64,000 nucleotides of DNA from Pseudomonas psychrophila (GCF_001043005.1 NZ_JYKZ01000004.1:1-64000), one strand, 5' to 3'; counted from the stretch's first letter, positions 28,301-37,833 are shown. Translations and numbers: made by a program. Notes: a model not told the origin generated them from the letters alone.

Positions 28301-30814
28301 GATGTTAGCGAAGGTAGGTAAATTCGCAGTCGGCAACGTGCTGATGATGTCCACATGATCCGGGAGGCTGAGCATGTCTGCCAACGGGTCCAATTCATCG
28401 TCAAAACCATCGTGTTTGAACTGCTCGCGTAGTTTCTGCGCAGCAAACTCATCGAGCGACGGCAAATGCTTGAACAGATAACGTTCAATAGCCAGCAGGT
28501 TTTCATTGATCTGCCTGGTCCGACGCGCGTAGTCGACCTGAACCTCGTTAGTCTCTAAAAGTAGCCACGGCGCAAGTTGCTGCTTAAGCAATTGAGCCTG
28601 GCGCATTAATAGAATGTGATCAAATGCCTGTTTGCGTGCCGCGTGCTCGGGTACTTGCAATACCAACGCACTGGTCTGGCCCAATATGCCCAGCGCTGCC
28701 TGCCGGTCGGCGCCAGTAATCACCAGCACATTGTTTTTTATCGCCTGCATGCTTTTCTTGTGGGCCTTGATTTGCGCTTTAACGCTGAACTCAATAATAC
28801 CGAGGGTGATTTCGCTCAATTGCAGCGCAACTCGGACTGACACAGGCACCGTTTCAATCCATGCGCGTGCTGCAGCCTGCTGCTCCAGCGCAACCGTCGA
28901 CCACAGCGAACAATCGGAACATCGGAACAGGGTCTGGCCCACATGCTCCTGTAATTGCGCCAATGATCTGAACTTGACCAAACCGCCGTCCTGACCTGGA
29001 ACAAACAACAGTGCTGGCCCTGCGAGCGATGGCGTGAGCAATCCCTGGCGAGAGGTAATGGCGAAACTCCCGACCAAGGCAAATGGCTGCTGTGCGGTAC
29101 CTATGGCAATCGCCACCACGCGCAGATCTGTAGCGCTGTCATGTCCCACGATATTAAGTTTCAACGCTTGAGTCAGTAGGGTGAAGTCCGCAGCGCCCAG
29201 CTGTTTGTGCAGGACTTGCAGCTGACCTTCAATCAGCAAGGCCTGACTGCGACTGGCAATCAAGCGACTCTGCGGCGAACCCTGACCTGCATCGCTGGTC
29301 AACAGATCGGCATTATCACGTTGCGTCACTGTTAATAAATCCTTCAAGCACGTTAACGACAGGGCGCGCTCGGCCTGCAATGCGGTTTGATACTTCACAA
29401 AAGCAATGAATGCCGCAGTATCTTCAGCCAATTGACCAGGCCTCAACAGCTGCAAAATACTGTGCTCGTAGAGCTCGATTTTTTCTTGGCGAATACGCAA
29501 TGCCAGCTCAGGCGCCAAGCTGCCAAACGAAATATCGTCCTCATGCCAACGTGCGTGACCGCGCGCAAGCTCGGCCAGCACCTCAGTTAAATCAGCCGGC
29601 AGGCTTTTACCTGCCACTTCGCGGCGCCACTGCTCAGTGGTCTGGGCGTAACTCAAGGCAACACCACTAAGGTCTGTCGCCAACAGAATCGCCTCCCCGG
29701 TTTGCAATGCAGGACTAAGGGTTACCGCACAGATGAGCTCGTTGGTGTGCTGGGTGAACACGCTCGCGCGGGCGCTGTGTTCGAAAATATCACCTGCAAC
29801 CGCTTTATAGTCGAGATGCTCAAGCGGTAGCCGGGCGCCTGAGCCATACAGCGTTGAGCGACTGTGATAGGGCAGCAGCTGCCATAACAACCAGCCTGGC
29901 TGCGCACCGCTGTCGATCCAGCGCACCATCTGCGCCCATAACCGAGAGCGCGAAGTGAATTCGAATAGCTCCATGCCCATACCCGGCACAAACAGCAGCT
30001 CGCGGGGGTTCTGCTCAGCGTCACGTCCATGGATCACAAATGCCCCCTTAAACACCACACCACCGCCATTGCCATGGGTCTGGCCATTGGCCCAAGCAAT
30101 TTCACTGACCTGCAAATTACTGACTTCACCCCCCGCATCCATACGCTTCTGATCGGTTGGCGCATCGACTACCTGTAACCACGTTTCAAGCCCCTCTTCG
30201 CTCAACTGCCCAGACGCCTGGGCCAACAGTGCGCGGGTTTTGATCGAGACGCGGCGTAACTCGGCCACATGCTCGCAACAACTCACGCTTTGGCCTTGAG
30301 CAAGACCCTGCCAATAGTCGCGAACCGTCAGGTTGAAGCGGTCTTTAAGGTTGAGTGAGTCGAGTTGGTTCAAGATCTGAGCAGGACTCAGAGCAACAGG
30401 CTTGCTCGACGCGCCCGAGTCGTCGTTCAGACTGACTGCCTGATTGATATCGCCAGTAATGAAGTCGTCGCGCAGGCTCTCGACGGCAATCTGAGTCAAG
30501 GTCAACGTAACCGGTGCATCCGGTTGCAACGCACTGGTCCAGGTCAGTTTATCGGGATCACAATTTAAGGCCTGCGACACCTGTGCATGCACGACCTGAT
30601 ACAGCGTTGGCGCTGCGCTAAATAGGGCCTGGGACTCGGCCAGCGCGTGCTGGTTCAAGGTAACTGCCGCTTGCAGTTGATTGAGCAGCTCGCCAGGATA
30701 CGCCGCCTCCTCAATCGCCCTCCCCAATTCGATCGATAACCGCTCGCGACGGGTCAGTTTGGCGGGCAAAGCAGAAGGCAGATAAGTCGTAAAAGACGTG
30801 TTGGGAAAAGTCAT
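25337..30814 (-). CDS. Giant dermonecrotic-toxin-like protein (DUF6543 type)
   Basis: A protein of about 1825 residues resembling the large Pseudomonas proteins labelled dermonecrotic toxin/DUF6543. Three copies of a module ending in a VPG/LPG turn are visible: LLFVPGMGMELFEF (about 276), LLFVPGQDGGLVKF (about 605) and LIYLPGIPGGNSLVMY (about 1023), each followed by a helix-rich stretch. A hydrophobic helical segment (LFTWLAFVPGLNMAADIYYIV onward, about 1140-1200) could insert into a membrane. There is no signal peptide, leucine-rich repeat or obvious catalytic motif. I chose the ATG at 30814 because GTGAG sits before it; a GTG at 30823 is possible. An imperfect hairpin (30817-30841) covers the ribosome site. 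The gene lies about 90 bases downstream of an ECF sigma gene on the same strand. Role in attack on host, insect or competitors is inference. Confidence 0.7.
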   Translation of the reverse strand: MTFPNTSFTTYLPSALPAKLTRRERLSIELGRAIEEAAYPGELLNQLQAAVTLNQHALAESQALFSAAPTLYQVVHAQVSQALNCDPDKLTWTSALQPDAPVTLTLTQIAVESLRDDFITGDINQAVSLNDDSGASSKPVALSPAQILNQLDSLNLKDRFNLTVRDYWQGLAQGQSVSCCEHVAELRRVSIKTRALLAQASGQLSEEGLETWLQVVDAPTDQKRMDAGGEVSNLQVSEIAWANGQTHGNGGGVVFKGAFVIHGRDAEQNPRELLFVPGMGMELFEFTSRSRLWAQMVRWIDSGAQPGWLLWQLLPYHSRSTLYGSGARLPLEHLDYKAVAGDIFEHSARASVFTQHTNELICAVTLSPALQTGEAILLATDLSGVALSYAQTTEQWRREVAGKSLPADLTEVLAELARGHARWHEDDISFGSLAPELALRIRQEKIELYEHSILQLLRPGQLAEDTAAFIAFVKYQTALQAERALSLTCLKDLLTVTQRDNADLLTSDAGQGSPQSRLIASRSQALLIEGQLQVLHKQLGAADFTLLTQALKLNIVGHDSATDLRVVAIAIGTAQQPFALVGSFAITSRQGLLTPSLAGPALLFVPGQDGGLVKFRSLAQLQEHVGQTLFRCSDCSLWSTVALEQQAAARAWIETVPVSVRVALQLSEITLGIIEFSVKAQIKAHKKSMQAIKNNVLVITGADRQAALGILGQTSALVLQVPEHAARKQAFDHILLMRQAQLLKQQLAPWLLLETNEVQVDYARRTRQINENLLAIERYLFKHLPSLDEFAAQKLREQFKHDGFDDELDPLADMLSLPDHVDIISTLPTANLPTFANIVPQIELAQVPQGVRTYNLVQFALENMDPDDPSIALRLKHLQVLKPEWKTRLSVGYLTRVMSALDISGAYEQQINQVFYGKPCLEENQVSEAPGSDLRIQLMVRPFRQTLELELWMARQQAMDPSALTLFSRAIGARKAADLKVGGMDIAVGNVSYSSVVERYGLTSVAGVRVIRDTLSDMTLIYLPGIPGGNSLVMYPSLELANAALAEMGSKPQWLVYLAQRTEPEEQAAHIQEHLADGAGYAPQDWIGATFAGEIDMGRGLSTARSDRIIQVLRLMSQSNAKRERLRNERNHQQRIAKLFTWLAFVPGLNMAADIYYIVQAFKALHTAHSAYEVAQQVLQIGMCMTDMLVTVASFGEDGVKASPWERVAPQDHEQTKWLMQPLKARQALSHEGRGARVINPEPKPMLAPDFSGYEVPFTAHEGCALTGKYDLGSYRKDGVQFIVQKGQSYRVARPKNAQALHLQDPFTQRLGLPVRRSEAGEWFYAAGYGLPGGGKTAETILINCGMSLEIAQGLLADYDFPVNSGLDKLFAKNVQRDGIKPEWANKFRAVTAEPMAGSSRCLSACVPVTLGLEDYVVQPAVTPAMISGSELMHRVVIGENDLLVAAGTDGDGFNSLYRPNALEQGALEVCGRLSPEGIYHIQHPVERDYISIGGHFYETRFNQTLNRFTIIKTDGSTQDGLMVEPAGPFQFMGEWRLLSAQVLQKDLSARLDALVRQLMPLPATDQQVSSYISNYGHQILKYTVPELLLARGLVELDTLTRQYVYRHGLPVETLIRIFEAKINGLPIPDGLPIYDELQGLIPLSVLGGNSFNINAALVSGNYLHFMPLTAEESEMHTKVKTILSNPKSIVLSAAGAMTPFLSTVLNRKGYTFLGRETVLSRGLLGLVFTGPNGEVYVAATRLSAYRGPGGALKSIAVHNTQKGLHFGDSWVESELAKELFAHPDSKVAKIVRAAHERHRLYKLLVSVTRGGDVLICRLQLPGDL

Positions 30815-30901
30815 AACGCTCACTTTCTAAAGAAAAGAGCGCCTAGTACAACAGCGGGGCATTGGCCAAACGTGTTACTTAGTTAGGTCTTAGTACACGA
30901 C

Positions 30902-31414
30902 TCAGGCGTTGTCCCACTGCCGAATCCGAATCCGGCAGTGCTTCATGGCGTTGACGATGTGCTTCTCGACCACGCTGCGCGACACCCCCAGGCGCTCGGC
31001 AATTTCAAGGTGAGACAAGCCCTCCAGCTTGCGCAGCAAAAAACATTCACGGCACGGCGCAGGCAGTTCGGCCAACGCTTTCTGGATCATATCCAGTCGC
31101 TGGCTCTGGTCCATCAGGACCTGCGGCGAGGGACTGAAAAAACGCTCTTCTCCGTCGAGCACTTCCAGCGGCTCGGACTGGCGCAGGGTGCTGCGCCGAT
31201 GTCCATCGATAACCAGGTTGAGTGCCGTGCGGTACAAAAATGCACGCGGCTGTTCAATCGGCTCGCCACTGGAGCGCTCCAGCACTCGCACATAAGCGTC
31301 ATGCACCACATCTTCGGCCGCCTGGGCATTACCCAGCCTGGCACTCAAAAAGCCCACCAGTTCTCGATAGTAGTTTTCCAACAGGACTCCAGGCCGCGAC
31401 GGCAGCGGCAACAC
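30902..31414 (-). CDS. ECF sigma factor, FecI/iron-starvation type
   Basis: A 170-residue sigma factor with region 2 (YYRELVGFLSARLGNAQAAEDVVHDAYVRVL) and region 4 (LPAPCRECFLLRKLEGLSHLEIAERLGVSRSVVEKHIVNAMKHCRIRI), the FecI/FiuI pattern. Such factors direct genes for ferric-siderophore uptake after a FecR partner relays receptor signals. No FecR gene is adjacent; one lies about 8.4 kb away at 39862. The start is GTG (31414); no in-frame ATG gives a full region 2. A Fur-box-like site lies 65-86 bases upstream. The next gene on the strand is the giant toxin-like protein. Confidence 0.88.
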   Translation of the reverse strand: MLPLPSRPGVLLENYYRELVGFLSARLGNAQAAEDVVHDAYVRVLERSSGEPIEQPRAFLYRTALNLVIDGHRRSTLRQSEPLEVLDGEERFFSPSPQVLMDQSQRLDMIQKALAELPAPCRECFLLRKLEGLSHLEIAERLGVSRSVVEKHIVNAMKHCRIRIRQWDNA

Positions 31415-31478
31415 TCCATGAGCGCAGAAACAGATCTAATGGGATAGCGGCATGATGATGGCATTTGTGCGGATGTAA

Positions 31479-31500
31479 TTTATAGTAATTCTCATATAGA
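31479..31500 (-). promoter_or_regulatory. Fur box-like site before the ECF sigma gene
   Basis: On the minus strand the site reads TATATGAGAATTACTATAAA, resembling the GATAATGAGAATTATTATC form of Fur boxes seen before iron-starvation sigma genes. The ATGAGAAT core is intact. It lies in the divergent gap between the sigma gene and the macA-like gene and could affect both. Confidence 0.6.
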
Positions 31501-31693
31501 TTTAAAGCCCGCACGCTTAAACATTTCCGAAATATTCAGTTACAGACGCTCCAACCAATACCTAAATCCCTCGCCAAATCATTCGTTTACTCAACAGCTC
31601 CCCGTCTCTGTAGCGCTGGCGACAGCGTTTGTCTCTGGGTATTGGACCCTGACGGCATGACGACGGGTCGATATTCATTGCTCGGAACCCCGT

Positions 31694-32860
31694 ATGAAAC
31701 GCCCTCGACAGACCCGCCGTGCGCTGCTTATCACCTTGTGCTTATTGCTTGTCGCGACCGTCACAGCCTGGGCTTTGCTGACCCCGGGACGGCACGCGTA
31801 TGACACCGTTCCTGTCACCCGGGGCGATATTGAAAGCAGCGTGACCGCACTTGGTACCTTGCAACCCCGGCAATACGTCGACGTGGGCGCGCAGGCTTCG
31901 GGGCAAATTCATAAAATCCACGTGGACGTTGGCACTGAAGTCAAAGAGGGACAGCTGCTGGTGGAGATCGACCCTTCCACCCAAACCGCCAAGCTCGATG
32001 CCAGCCGCTTTGCCATCGAAAATCTCAAGGCTCAGTTGCAGGAACAACGGGCCCTGCATGACCTGGCAAAGCAAAAACTCCAGCGCCAGCTACATCTGGC
32101 CAAAGGCGGCGCCACCCGCGAAGAGGATGTTCAAGCCGCCCGTGCTGAAGTTCGTACCACCCAGGCCCGGATCAACATGTTCGAGGCTCAAATCAGTCAA
32201 GCCCGGGCCAGCTTGCGCAGTGACGAAGCCGAGCTGGGATACACGCGCATCTATGCGCCCATGTCCGGCACGGTGGTGGCACTGGATGCCCGAGAAGGTC
32301 AGACCCTGAATGCCCAACAACAAACCCCGCTGATACTGCGCATCGCCAAACTCTCCCCCATGACGGTCTGGGCCGAAGTATCGGAAGCTGATATCGGCCA
32401 CGTCAAACCCGGCATGCCCGCCTGGTTCACCACCTTGAGTGGTGGTAACAGGCGCTGGAGCAGCACTGTGCGACAAGTCTTGCCCGTACCGCCAAAACCC
32501 CTCAACGAGACCAGCCAGGGCGGCGGCAGCCCCGCCAGTAAAAGCGGCAGCGCCCGCGTGGTGCTGTACACCGTGCTGCTGGATGTCGACAACACTGATC
32601 AGGCACTGATGCCCGAGATGACCACCCAGGTATTTTTCGTCGCCGATCAGGTCAGGGATGTGCTGCTGGCCCCTATCGTCGCGTTGCAGGGCACCCCTGA
32701 AGACAACCGCCAGACCGCCCACATCGTGACCCAAAACGGCAAAGTCGAGCCGCGCGAAATCCGTACCGGCCTCAGCGACCGTTTGCGCGTGGAGATCATC
32801 GACGGTTTGAATGAAGGCGATCACCTGCTGATCGGCCCCGCCACCGGGAACGGAGGTTAA
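31694..32860 (+). CDS. MacA/PvdR-like periplasmic adaptor of a tripartite exporter
   Basis: A 388-residue membrane-fusion protein with an N-terminal membrane anchor (about 10-31), a lipoyl half-motif (VDVGAQASGQIHKIHVDVGT), an alpha-helical hairpin (about 100-185), the second lipoyl half (RIYAPMSGTVVALDAREGQ) and beta-barrel and membrane-proximal domains. It would link the MacB-like ATPase to the outer-membrane channel. PvdR of the pyoverdine exporter PvdRT-OpmQ has the same length and gene order. The ribosome site is modest. The next start codon follows its stop directly. Confidence 0.88.
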   Translation: MKRPRQTRRALLITLCLLLVATVTAWALLTPGRHAYDTVPVTRGDIESSVTALGTLQPRQYVDVGAQASGQIHKIHVDVGTEVKEGQLLVEIDPSTQTAKLDASRFAIENLKAQLQEQRALHDLAKQKLQRQLHLAKGGATREEDVQAARAEVRTTQARINMFEAQISQARASLRSDEAELGYTRIYAPMSGTVVALDAREGQTLNAQQQTPLILRIAKLSPMTVWAEVSEADIGHVKPGMPAWFTTLSGGNRRWSSTVRQVLPVPPKPLNETSQGGGSPASKSGSARVVLYTVLLDVDNTDQALMPEMTTQVFFVADQVRDVLLAPIVALQGTPEDNRQTAHIVTQNGKVEPREIRTGLSDRLRVEIIDGLNEGDHLLIGPATGNGG

Positions 32861-34831
32861 ATGCCCACTCCCCTGATTGACCTGCAGGATATCCGCAAGG
32901 TCTACGGCGGTATCGATACTCCCGAAGTTCACGTGCTCAAGGGCATCAACCTGTCGATCCATGCCGGTGAGTTTGTCGCCATCGTCGGCGCTTCGGGCTC
33001 AGGCAAGTCAACCCTGATGAACATCCTGGGCTGCCTCGACCGCCCGACCTCGGGTCGCTACCTGTTTGCGGGCGAAGACGTCGCCCACCTCGACAGTGAC
33101 GAACTGGCCTGGCTGCGCCGCGAAGCCTTTGGTTTTGTGTTCCAGGGCTACCACTTGATCCCCTCGGCTTCGGCCCAGGAAAACGTCGAAATGCCGGCCA
33201 TCTATGCCGGTACCCCGGCCGCCGAACGCCACGCCCGAGCCGCCGCCCTGCTCGACCGCCTGGGCCTGGCCGAGCGCACCGCCAACCGCCCGCATCAATT
33301 GTCCGGGGGCCAGCAACAGCGGGTGTCGATAGCGCGCGCCTTGATGAACGGCGGGCACATCATTCTCGCTGACGAACCCACCGGCGCGCTCGACAGCCAC
33401 AGTGGCGCCGAGGTCATGACCTTGCTCGACGAACTGGCGAACCAGGGTCATGTCGTCATCCTGATTACCCATGATCGTGAGGTGGCTGCACGGGCCAACC
33501 GGATCATCGAGGTACGCGATGGCGAAGTGATCAGCGACAGCGCCAACGGCAAGCAATCACCCGCTACCGAGAACCCCGACGCCTTGCAGGCCATCGACTT
33601 GCGCAAGCGCCTGAGCGAAGGCAGCGAAGCACGCGGGGCCTGGAAGGGTGAACTGGTGGATGCGGTTCACGCCGCATGGCGGGTGATGTGGATCAACCGT
33701 TTTCGCACTGCCCTGACCCTGCTCGGCATCGTCATCGGCGTGGCTTCTGTGGTGGTCATGCTGGCGGTCGGTGAAGGCAGTAAACGCCAGGTGATGGCTG
33801 AAATGGGCGCCTTCGGTTCAAACATTATTTACCTCAGCGGCATGCCACCCGGACCGAGGGCGCCGCTGGGCATCATCACCCTCAATGACGTGGCCGCCCT
33901 GTCGACCTTGCCGCAGGTCAAGATGATCATGCCTATCAATGGCGCCGAAATTGGCGTGCGTTACGGCAACGTCGATCACACCCTGTACACCGGTGGCAAT
34001 GGCATCGACTTTTCGGCCATTTTCAACTGGCCGGTCGTGCAAGGCAGCTTCTTCACCCAGGCCGATGAAAACGCTGCGGCCGCCGTGGCCGTCATCGGAA
34101 AAAAGGTGCGCGATAAAGTCCTCAAGGATGTGCCCAACCCGATCGGCCAGTACATCCTGCTCGAAAACGTACCGTTTCGCGTGGTCGGCGTCCTGGCCGA
34201 AAAAGGTGCCAGCTCCGGTGACTCGGACAGTGACGCGCGCATCGTGGTGCCGTACTCAGCTGCCAGCGTGCGCCTGTTCGGCAGCCACAATCCGGAATAC
34301 GTCGTTATCGCGGCGGCGGATGCCAGCAGGGTTCAGCAAGCCGAAAAGGCCATTGAGCAACTGATGCTCACGCTGCACCACGGTATCCGTGACTTCGAAA
34401 TCACCAACAATGCAGCGATGATCCAGGCAGAAGCCAAAACCCGTAACACCCTGTCGTTGATGCTGGGTTCAATTGCCGCCATCTCGCTACTGGTCGGCGG
34501 CATCGGCGTGATGAACATCATGCTCATGACGGTGCGCGAGCGTACCCGCGAAATCGGGATTCGCATGGCCACCGGCGCCCGCCAGCGCGACATCCTGCGC
34601 CAGTTTTTGACCGAGGCCCTGATGCTGTCGGTGGTGGGCGGCCTGGCCGGTATCACCCTGGCCTTTATCGTCGGCGGGATGCTGTTGCTGTGCGATGTAG
34701 CCGTGGCGTTCTCCCTGACCGCCGTACTCGGTGCTTTTGGTTGCGCACTGGTAACCGGCGTTATTTTCGGCTTTATGCCGGCCCGCAAAGCTGCCCGGCT
34801 AGACCCGGTCACGGCCCTTACCAGTGAATGA
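32861..34831 (+). CDS. MacB/PvdT-like ABC exporter (ATPase plus permease)
   Basis: A 656-residue inner-membrane protein. The N-terminal ATPase has Walker [10 protein letters not shown] (about 44-52), signature LSGGQQQR and Walker [12 protein letters not shown]. Then come a linker, the first transmembrane helix (about 280-302), a periplasmic MacB domain and three C-terminal helices ending [12 protein letters not shown], the MacB architecture. It powers export of peptides, siderophores or toxins from the periplasm through the adaptor and channel encoded next to it. A perfect GGAGG precedes the ATG, which follows the macA stop directly. Confidence 0.92.
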   Translation: MPTPLIDLQDIRKVYGGIDTPEVHVLKGINLSIHAGEFVAIVGASGSGKSTLMNILGCLDRPTSGRYLFAGEDVAHLDSDELAWLRREAFGFVFQGYHLIPSASAQENVEMPAIYAGTPAAERHARAAALLDRLGLAERTANRPHQLSGGQQQRVSIARALMNGGHIILADEPTGALDSHSGAEVMTLLDELANQGHVVILITHDREVAARANRIIEVRDGEVISDSANGKQSPATENPDALQAIDLRKRLSEGSEARGAWKGELVDAVHAAWRVMWINRFRTALTLLGIVIGVASVVVMLAVGEGSKRQVMAEMGAFGSNIIYLSGMPPGPRAPLGIITLNDVAALSTLPQVKMIMPINGAEIGVRYGNVDHTLYTGGNGIDFSAIFNWPVVQGSFFTQADENAAAAVAVIGKKVRDKVLKDVPNPIGQYILLENVPFRVVGVLAEKGASSGDSDSDARIVVPYSAASVRLFGSHNPEYVVIAAADASRVQQAEKAIEQLMLTLHHGIRDFEITNNAAMIQAEAKTRNTLSLMLGSIAAISLLVGGIGVMNIMLMTVRERTREIGIRMATGARQRDILRQFLTEALMLSVVGGLAGITLAFIVGGMLLLCDVAVAFSLTAVLGAFGCALVTGVIFGFMPARKAARLDPVTALTSE

Positions 34832-36311
34832 TCTATTGATGAAGCCGTCCTTGAGCCTGTTGACCCTGTGCCTGCTGTTGGGCGCGTGCAGCCACTCCAC
34901 TCCTGATGACCACAACGACGTGATTGCCCCAGCGACCTGGCAGTCGGCACCGGGGCAAGCCCGCCATCAGATCAACCAGCAATGGTGGCAACAGTTTGGC
35001 AGCACCGACCTGGAGCATCTGGTCAACCAGGCGCGGCTCGGTAGCTACGATTTGGCCGCTGCAATGGCGCGGGTGCAGCAAGCCCGGGCTTCTGCCGTCA
35101 TCGCCGGCGCACCGTTACTGCCCGAAGTCACCTTGGCCAGCAACGCCAATCGCGAAAAACTCCTGCGCGGCAAAGGCTACAGCCAACTGGAGGCTCGCGA
35201 CGACAACCAGGCGGCGGACTATTTCGACACCCGCCTGAGCGCCAGTTATGAGGTGGATTTCTGGGGTGGCAAAGCGGCGGCCCACGACAGCACACTGCAG
35301 ACCCTCAAGGCCAGCGAGTTTGACCGGGACACCGTCGAACTGACCCTGCTCAGCAGCGTCGCCAACAGCTACGTCCAAGCCCTGGCACTTGATGAGCAAC
35401 TGCGCATTGCCCGACTCAATCTGGCCAATGCGCACAGCGTATTGGACGTCGTGCAGACCCGTCATGATGCGGGTTCGGCAACGGCCCTGGAACTGGCCCA
35501 ACAAAAAAGCCTGGTTGCCAGTCAGCAGCGGCAAGTCCCACGGGTTGAGCAACAGACCCGGGAAGCGCGAATCACCCTCGCCGTCCTGCTTGGCCAACCT
35601 GTACAAAATCTGACACTGGGCGATACGCCTTTCACACGGTTGCATTGGCCTGCCATTGGCGGCGGATTGCCCAGTGAATTACTGAGCCGGCGCCCGGACA
35701 TCGCGAGCGCCGAAGCCAAGCTGGTCGCAGCACGGGCCGATATCACCGTTGCCCGTGCGGCCATGTTGCCAAACCTGACCCTGAGCGCCAGCCTGGGCTC
35801 CGGGGCAGATCACTTTAGCGATGTCCTGCGCAGCCCGTTCTACACCCTCACCGCCGGACTGATAGCGCCGATTTTCAACAATGGTCGCCTCGGCGCCGAG
35901 CGCGACAAAGCCACCGCCCGCCAACAAGAACTGCTGCAAACCTATAGGGCTAGCATCATCAGCGCGTTTGCCGACGTCGAAAAAGCCCTCAACAGCTCCA
36001 ACGGCCTGGACCAGCAACGCCAATGGCAGGATGAAGAACTCAAGCAGGCACAACGGGCCTTCGACATTGCGCAAGACCGCTACAAGGCCGGTGCCGAGAT
36101 GCTGCTTACGGTACTGGAAACCCAGCGCACGCTGTATCAGGCCCAAGACCAGTACGTACAACTGCGCCTTGCGCGACTGCAAGCCAGTATTGCGTTGTAC
36201 AAGGCACTCGGGGGCGGCTGGGGCACTTATGCACTGGACAACAGCCATGCTACTGCACCCGTAGCAGCTGCCGTAGGAACGAGGCTGCGTCCGAGCGCGA
36301 AGCGGTCGTAA
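34824..36311 (+). CDS. TolC-type outer-membrane efflux lipoprotein (NodT/OpmQ-like)
   Basis: A protein of about 490 residues with a lipoprotein signal (lipobox LLGAC; the Met at 34839 may be the true start) and two outer-membrane-efflux repeats. [28 protein letters not shown] is the hallmark of NodT-family channels. It completes the MacA-MacB-channel set and overlaps macB by 8 bases. Oddly, the last 17 codons, including the stop, lie in the left arm of a long inverted repeat (36261-36406), so the C-terminal tail [16 protein letters not shown] comes from repeat DNA. Confidence 0.88.
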   Translation: MNDLLMKPSLSLLTLCLLLGACSHSTPDDHNDVIAPATWQSAPGQARHQINQQWWQQFGSTDLEHLVNQARLGSYDLAAAMARVQQARASAVIAGAPLLPEVTLASNANREKLLRGKGYSQLEARDDNQAADYFDTRLSASYEVDFWGGKAAAHDSTLQTLKASEFDRDTVELTLLSSVANSYVQALALDEQLRIARLNLANAHSVLDVVQTRHDAGSATALELAQQKSLVASQQRQVPRVEQQTREARITLAVLLGQPVQNLTLGDTPFTRLHWPAIGGGLPSELLSRRPDIASAEAKLVAARADITVARAAMLPNLTLSASLGSGADHFSDVLRSPFYTLTAGLIAPIFNNGRLGAERDKATARQQELLQTYRASIISAFADVEKALNSSNGLDQQRQWQDEELKQAQRAFDIAQDRYKAGAEMLLTVLETQRTLYQAQDQYVQLRLARLQASIALYKALGGGWGTYALDNSHATAPVAAAVGTRLRPSAKRS

Positions 36312-36406
36312 AATCTAAGTCCGTAGGCGTATCCAGTGCAACGCATTTACTGATTTTACGATTGCTGCGCAGCCGGACGCAGCCTCGTTCCTACGGCAGC
36401 TGCTAC
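36261..36406. repeat. Long inverted repeat (REP pair) spanning the channel gene's end
   Basis: A perfect 33-base arm at 36261-36293 (starts GTAGCAGCTGCCGTAGG) is repeated in reverse complement at 36374-36406. Weaker pairing continues inward to TCGTAAAATC (36306-36315) and its complement (36352-36361), leaving a loop of about 36 bases. The core is a Pseudomonas REP-type sequence in tail-to-tail arrangement. It contains the stop of the channel gene and ends 10 bases before the zapE stop, so it probably terminates both convergent transcripts. Confidence 0.85.
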
Positions 36407-36415
36407 GCAAGGTGT

Positions 36416-37531
36416 TTAAAGGCCAAAGCGCTGCAACTGCATTTCCTGTAGACGGCTCAAGGTCCGGCGGAAGGCGAACTCCAGGTAGCCCTGGGTGTAG
36501 AGCTGATCCATTGGTACTTGAGCTTCAATGCAAACAGGCACTTTGCGGTCGTAACACTCGTCGATCAGCGCAATGAAACGCCGCACGCTGTCATCGTATT
36601 TGGACAGCTGCGGCAGTTCGCGATCACCTGCCTCGACTTTCACCGCAGCGTCTTCCGTACCGCGGGCAATTTTGCCCTCGCGCTGCTCGGCACTCAGGCA
36701 AGGCACGCCGCTGAGTAATATCACCGTGTAGCGATCACAGATTTCCATGAATTCAGTAGCGGCCAGCGGTTGCTCGCACAGTTCGTGAAAGTCGCACCAC
36801 AGCACGGCATCACTGGCCTGCACTACATTCAGCGAACGGTACCCCACGCCTATGGGCTGATCTGACACCACCTGCCCTTGGGTTAAATCCTTGAACACCG
36901 GCTCAATTGCACTTGGCTGACCCGGACCCGTTACCCAATACCGTTGATGAGCAATGCCGGGGTGCAGGCGATGGTCCTCAACCCCGTTCACCGAGACCAC
37001 CTCCATATGCTTGAGAATCGCAGTGATCCCGGGCGCAAAGCGATCCCGGTTGAAACCGTGACCGTAGAGATCTTCGGGTGGCTGGTTAGAGGTGCACACC
37101 AGCACCACGCCTTCATCGAACATGACCTGAAACAAGCGGCCAAGAATGATCGCATCGGCAATGTCATTGACGAACAGTTCGTCAAAACACAGCACGTTGA
37201 CTTCCTCACTCAAGCCTTTGGCCAGGGCCTTGAGCGGGTCCGCCGTCCCGGTCAGCTGGAACAGGCGCTGATGCACCCATTGCATGAAATGATGGAAATG
37301 CTGACGCCGGGCCGGCACCTGCAGGCTTTGGTAGAAGCGATCCATCAACCAGGTTTTGCCCCGGCCTACCGGGCCCCACAAATACACGCCCTTAACCGAC
37401 TGTGCTCCTGAATGCACTGCCTCATGGCAACTTTGCAGTGCTTGCACAGCCCTCCATTGGGCAGGGTCATGGACAAAACCCTGCTGCTCAATGGCTTGTT
37501 GATAGGCACTGAGGGGGGACTCGATATTCAT
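36416..37531 (-). CDS. zapE: Cell division ATPase ZapE (AFG1 family)
   Basis: A 371-residue AFG1-like ATPase with Walker A GPVGRGKTWLMDRF, Walker B VLCFDELFVNDI and sensor CTSNQPPEDLYGHGFNRDRF. E. coli ZapE binds FtsZ and helps constriction under stress. I chose the ATG at 37531 (MNIESPLSAYQQAIE) because homologues start there; the frame runs open to 37606. Only the ATPase is seen here. Pseudomonads usually carry another ZapE/AFG1 near the ribosomal L13 region, so this may be a paralogue. Confidence 0.85.
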   Translation of the reverse strand: MNIESPLSAYQQAIEQQGFVHDPAQWRAVQALQSCHEAVHSGAQSVKGVYLWGPVGRGKTWLMDRFYQSLQVPARRQHFHHFMQWVHQRLFQLTGTADPLKALAKGLSEEVNVLCFDELFVNDIADAIILGRLFQVMFDEGVVLVCTSNQPPEDLYGHGFNRDRFAPGITAILKHMEVVSVNGVEDHRLHPGIAHQRYWVTGPGQPSAIEPVFKDLTQGQVVSDQPIGVGYRSLNVVQASDAVLWCDFHELCEQPLAATEFMEICDRYTVILLSGVPCLSAEQREGKIARGTEDAAVKVEAGDRELPQLSKYDDSVRRFIALIDECYDRKVPVCIEAQVPMDQLYTQGYLEFAFRRTLSRLQEMQLQRFGL

Positions 37532-37725
37532 TCGGATGACTGACTCCTGAATCAGGAGTGCCAGTATGCCAGCAAGGACACACTCCGAGCACTTGAAAAT
37601 AGCCACAACGCCACCACATTGTTACCCGAGCGGTAACAGAGCCTTTTGCCATCCCGTCTTTTTACTTGGGTGGATCGGCGTAACATTGTTCATATGCTTC
37701 ACACATAGATTGACACGGATACACG

Positions 37726-37833
37726 GTACTTCGTACGCACCTGACAACGTTGGCAGGTGCCGTAACTTCTTCCCGCCTCATCGGCAAATGAAGTCAGTCA
37801 ATTTAAACTCTTGATTACTTTAGAGGCACTACC
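37726..37833 (+). promoter_or_regulatory. Structured leader of DUF2790 gene 1
   Basis: The region shares CACGGTACTTCGT, ACTTCT, CCCGCC and TGAAGTCAGT in the same order with the leader of the second DUF2790 gene. It can form GCACCTG/CAGGTGC and ACTTC/GAAGT stems. The intervening bases differ, but stem positions are kept, which suggests a conserved RNA or regulatory element. Confidence 0.5.

Noticed and set aside
30902..31414. Identity as PvdS or FpvI
   Set aside because: Region 2 and region 4 sequences fit FecI/FiuI types better, and no pyoverdine genes are in view.
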